Shown: positions 5,749 through 5,767 of the stretch, one piece after another
Layout: each line of letters begins with the position of its first letter
How positions within the stretch are numbered: position 1 is the stretch's first letter
Assembly: GCA_934446465.1 (NCBI GenBank)
Contig: CAKSEF010000073.1
Location: 1-5,767, forward strand
Direction of reading: 5' to 3'
DNA length: 5,767 bases
DNA from: an uncultured Oscillospiraceae bacterium
Lineage (GTDB): Bacteria > Bacillota > Clostridia > Oscillospirales > JAAYXM01
Position numbers and translations under genes: made by a program
The notes under the pieces: model-generated
The model's database searches: none
What the model saw: only the letters and a program-made list of their open reading frames with translations
What the model was told of the DNA's origin: nothing

Positions 5749-5767
5749 ATGAAGAAGTTTACGTCTG
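5749..5767 (+). CDS. Start of a gene cut by the window edge (product unknown)
   Basis: ATG at 5749 follows a strong AAGGAGG (5734-5740) by eight bases and lies 46 bp after a TATAAT box. Only MKKFTS can be read, so the product cannot be identified. A Lys-rich start is compatible with a signal peptide. A position divergent from an AraC regulator would fit an ABC-transporter sugar-binding lipoprotein or a glycoside hydrolase, but that is a guess from context. Confidence 0.75.

Noticed and set aside
1..5767. CRISPR array, tRNA or rRNA gene, or retron-like RNA
   Set aside because: No regularly spaced repeats with unique spacers, no tRNA cloverleaf and no rRNA sequence were recognised; the hairpins present are explained as terminators.

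Overview
The window looks like chromosomal DNA of a low-to-mid GC Clostridia-type Firmicute (Bacillota). It has AAGGAGG-type ribosome binding sites, sigma-A style TATAAT boxes, U-tailed hairpins, and gene families common in gut anaerobes. This is inferred from style and gene content; no taxonomic marker gene is present.

Left part (1-1360): two short intact genes on the + strand. The first encodes a flavin reductase fused to a short rubredoxin domain (52-672). The second encodes a DUF1697 protein (756-1295) and ends at a clean 14-bp hairpin.

Middle part (1361-2250): no intact gene. It holds a + strand remnant whose tail resembles the end of large adenine-specific DNA methyltransferases. A convergent bidirectional hairpin follows. 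Beyond it is a - strand stretch that reads as protein only if three frames are joined. This is a gene graveyard.

Right part (2271-5767): a carbohydrate-type locus. A promoter at 2271-2311 leads into a decayed GH20 hexosaminidase gene. That gene lacks the first part of the barrel, has at least two frameshifts, and has changed conserved residues. An intact PHP-domain phosphoesterase gene follows 12 bp later. A shared bidirectional hairpin separates it from a convergent AraC-family regulator gene. The regulator is transcribed from its own consensus-like promoter, divergently from a gene whose first six codons close the window.

The most interesting signal is regulatory. An 18-bp element (17/18 identical) lies upstream of both the GH20/PHP unit and the gene at the right edge. 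In both places it is 17 bp before TATAAT and 87 bp before an ATG. It sits where a -35 box should be, and no TTGACA is present there. The neighbouring AraC protein is the obvious candidate to bind it. The GH20 enzyme seems lost while its promoter and the downstream PHP gene are kept. I see no convincing wholly new system; the shared promoter architecture is the best lead.
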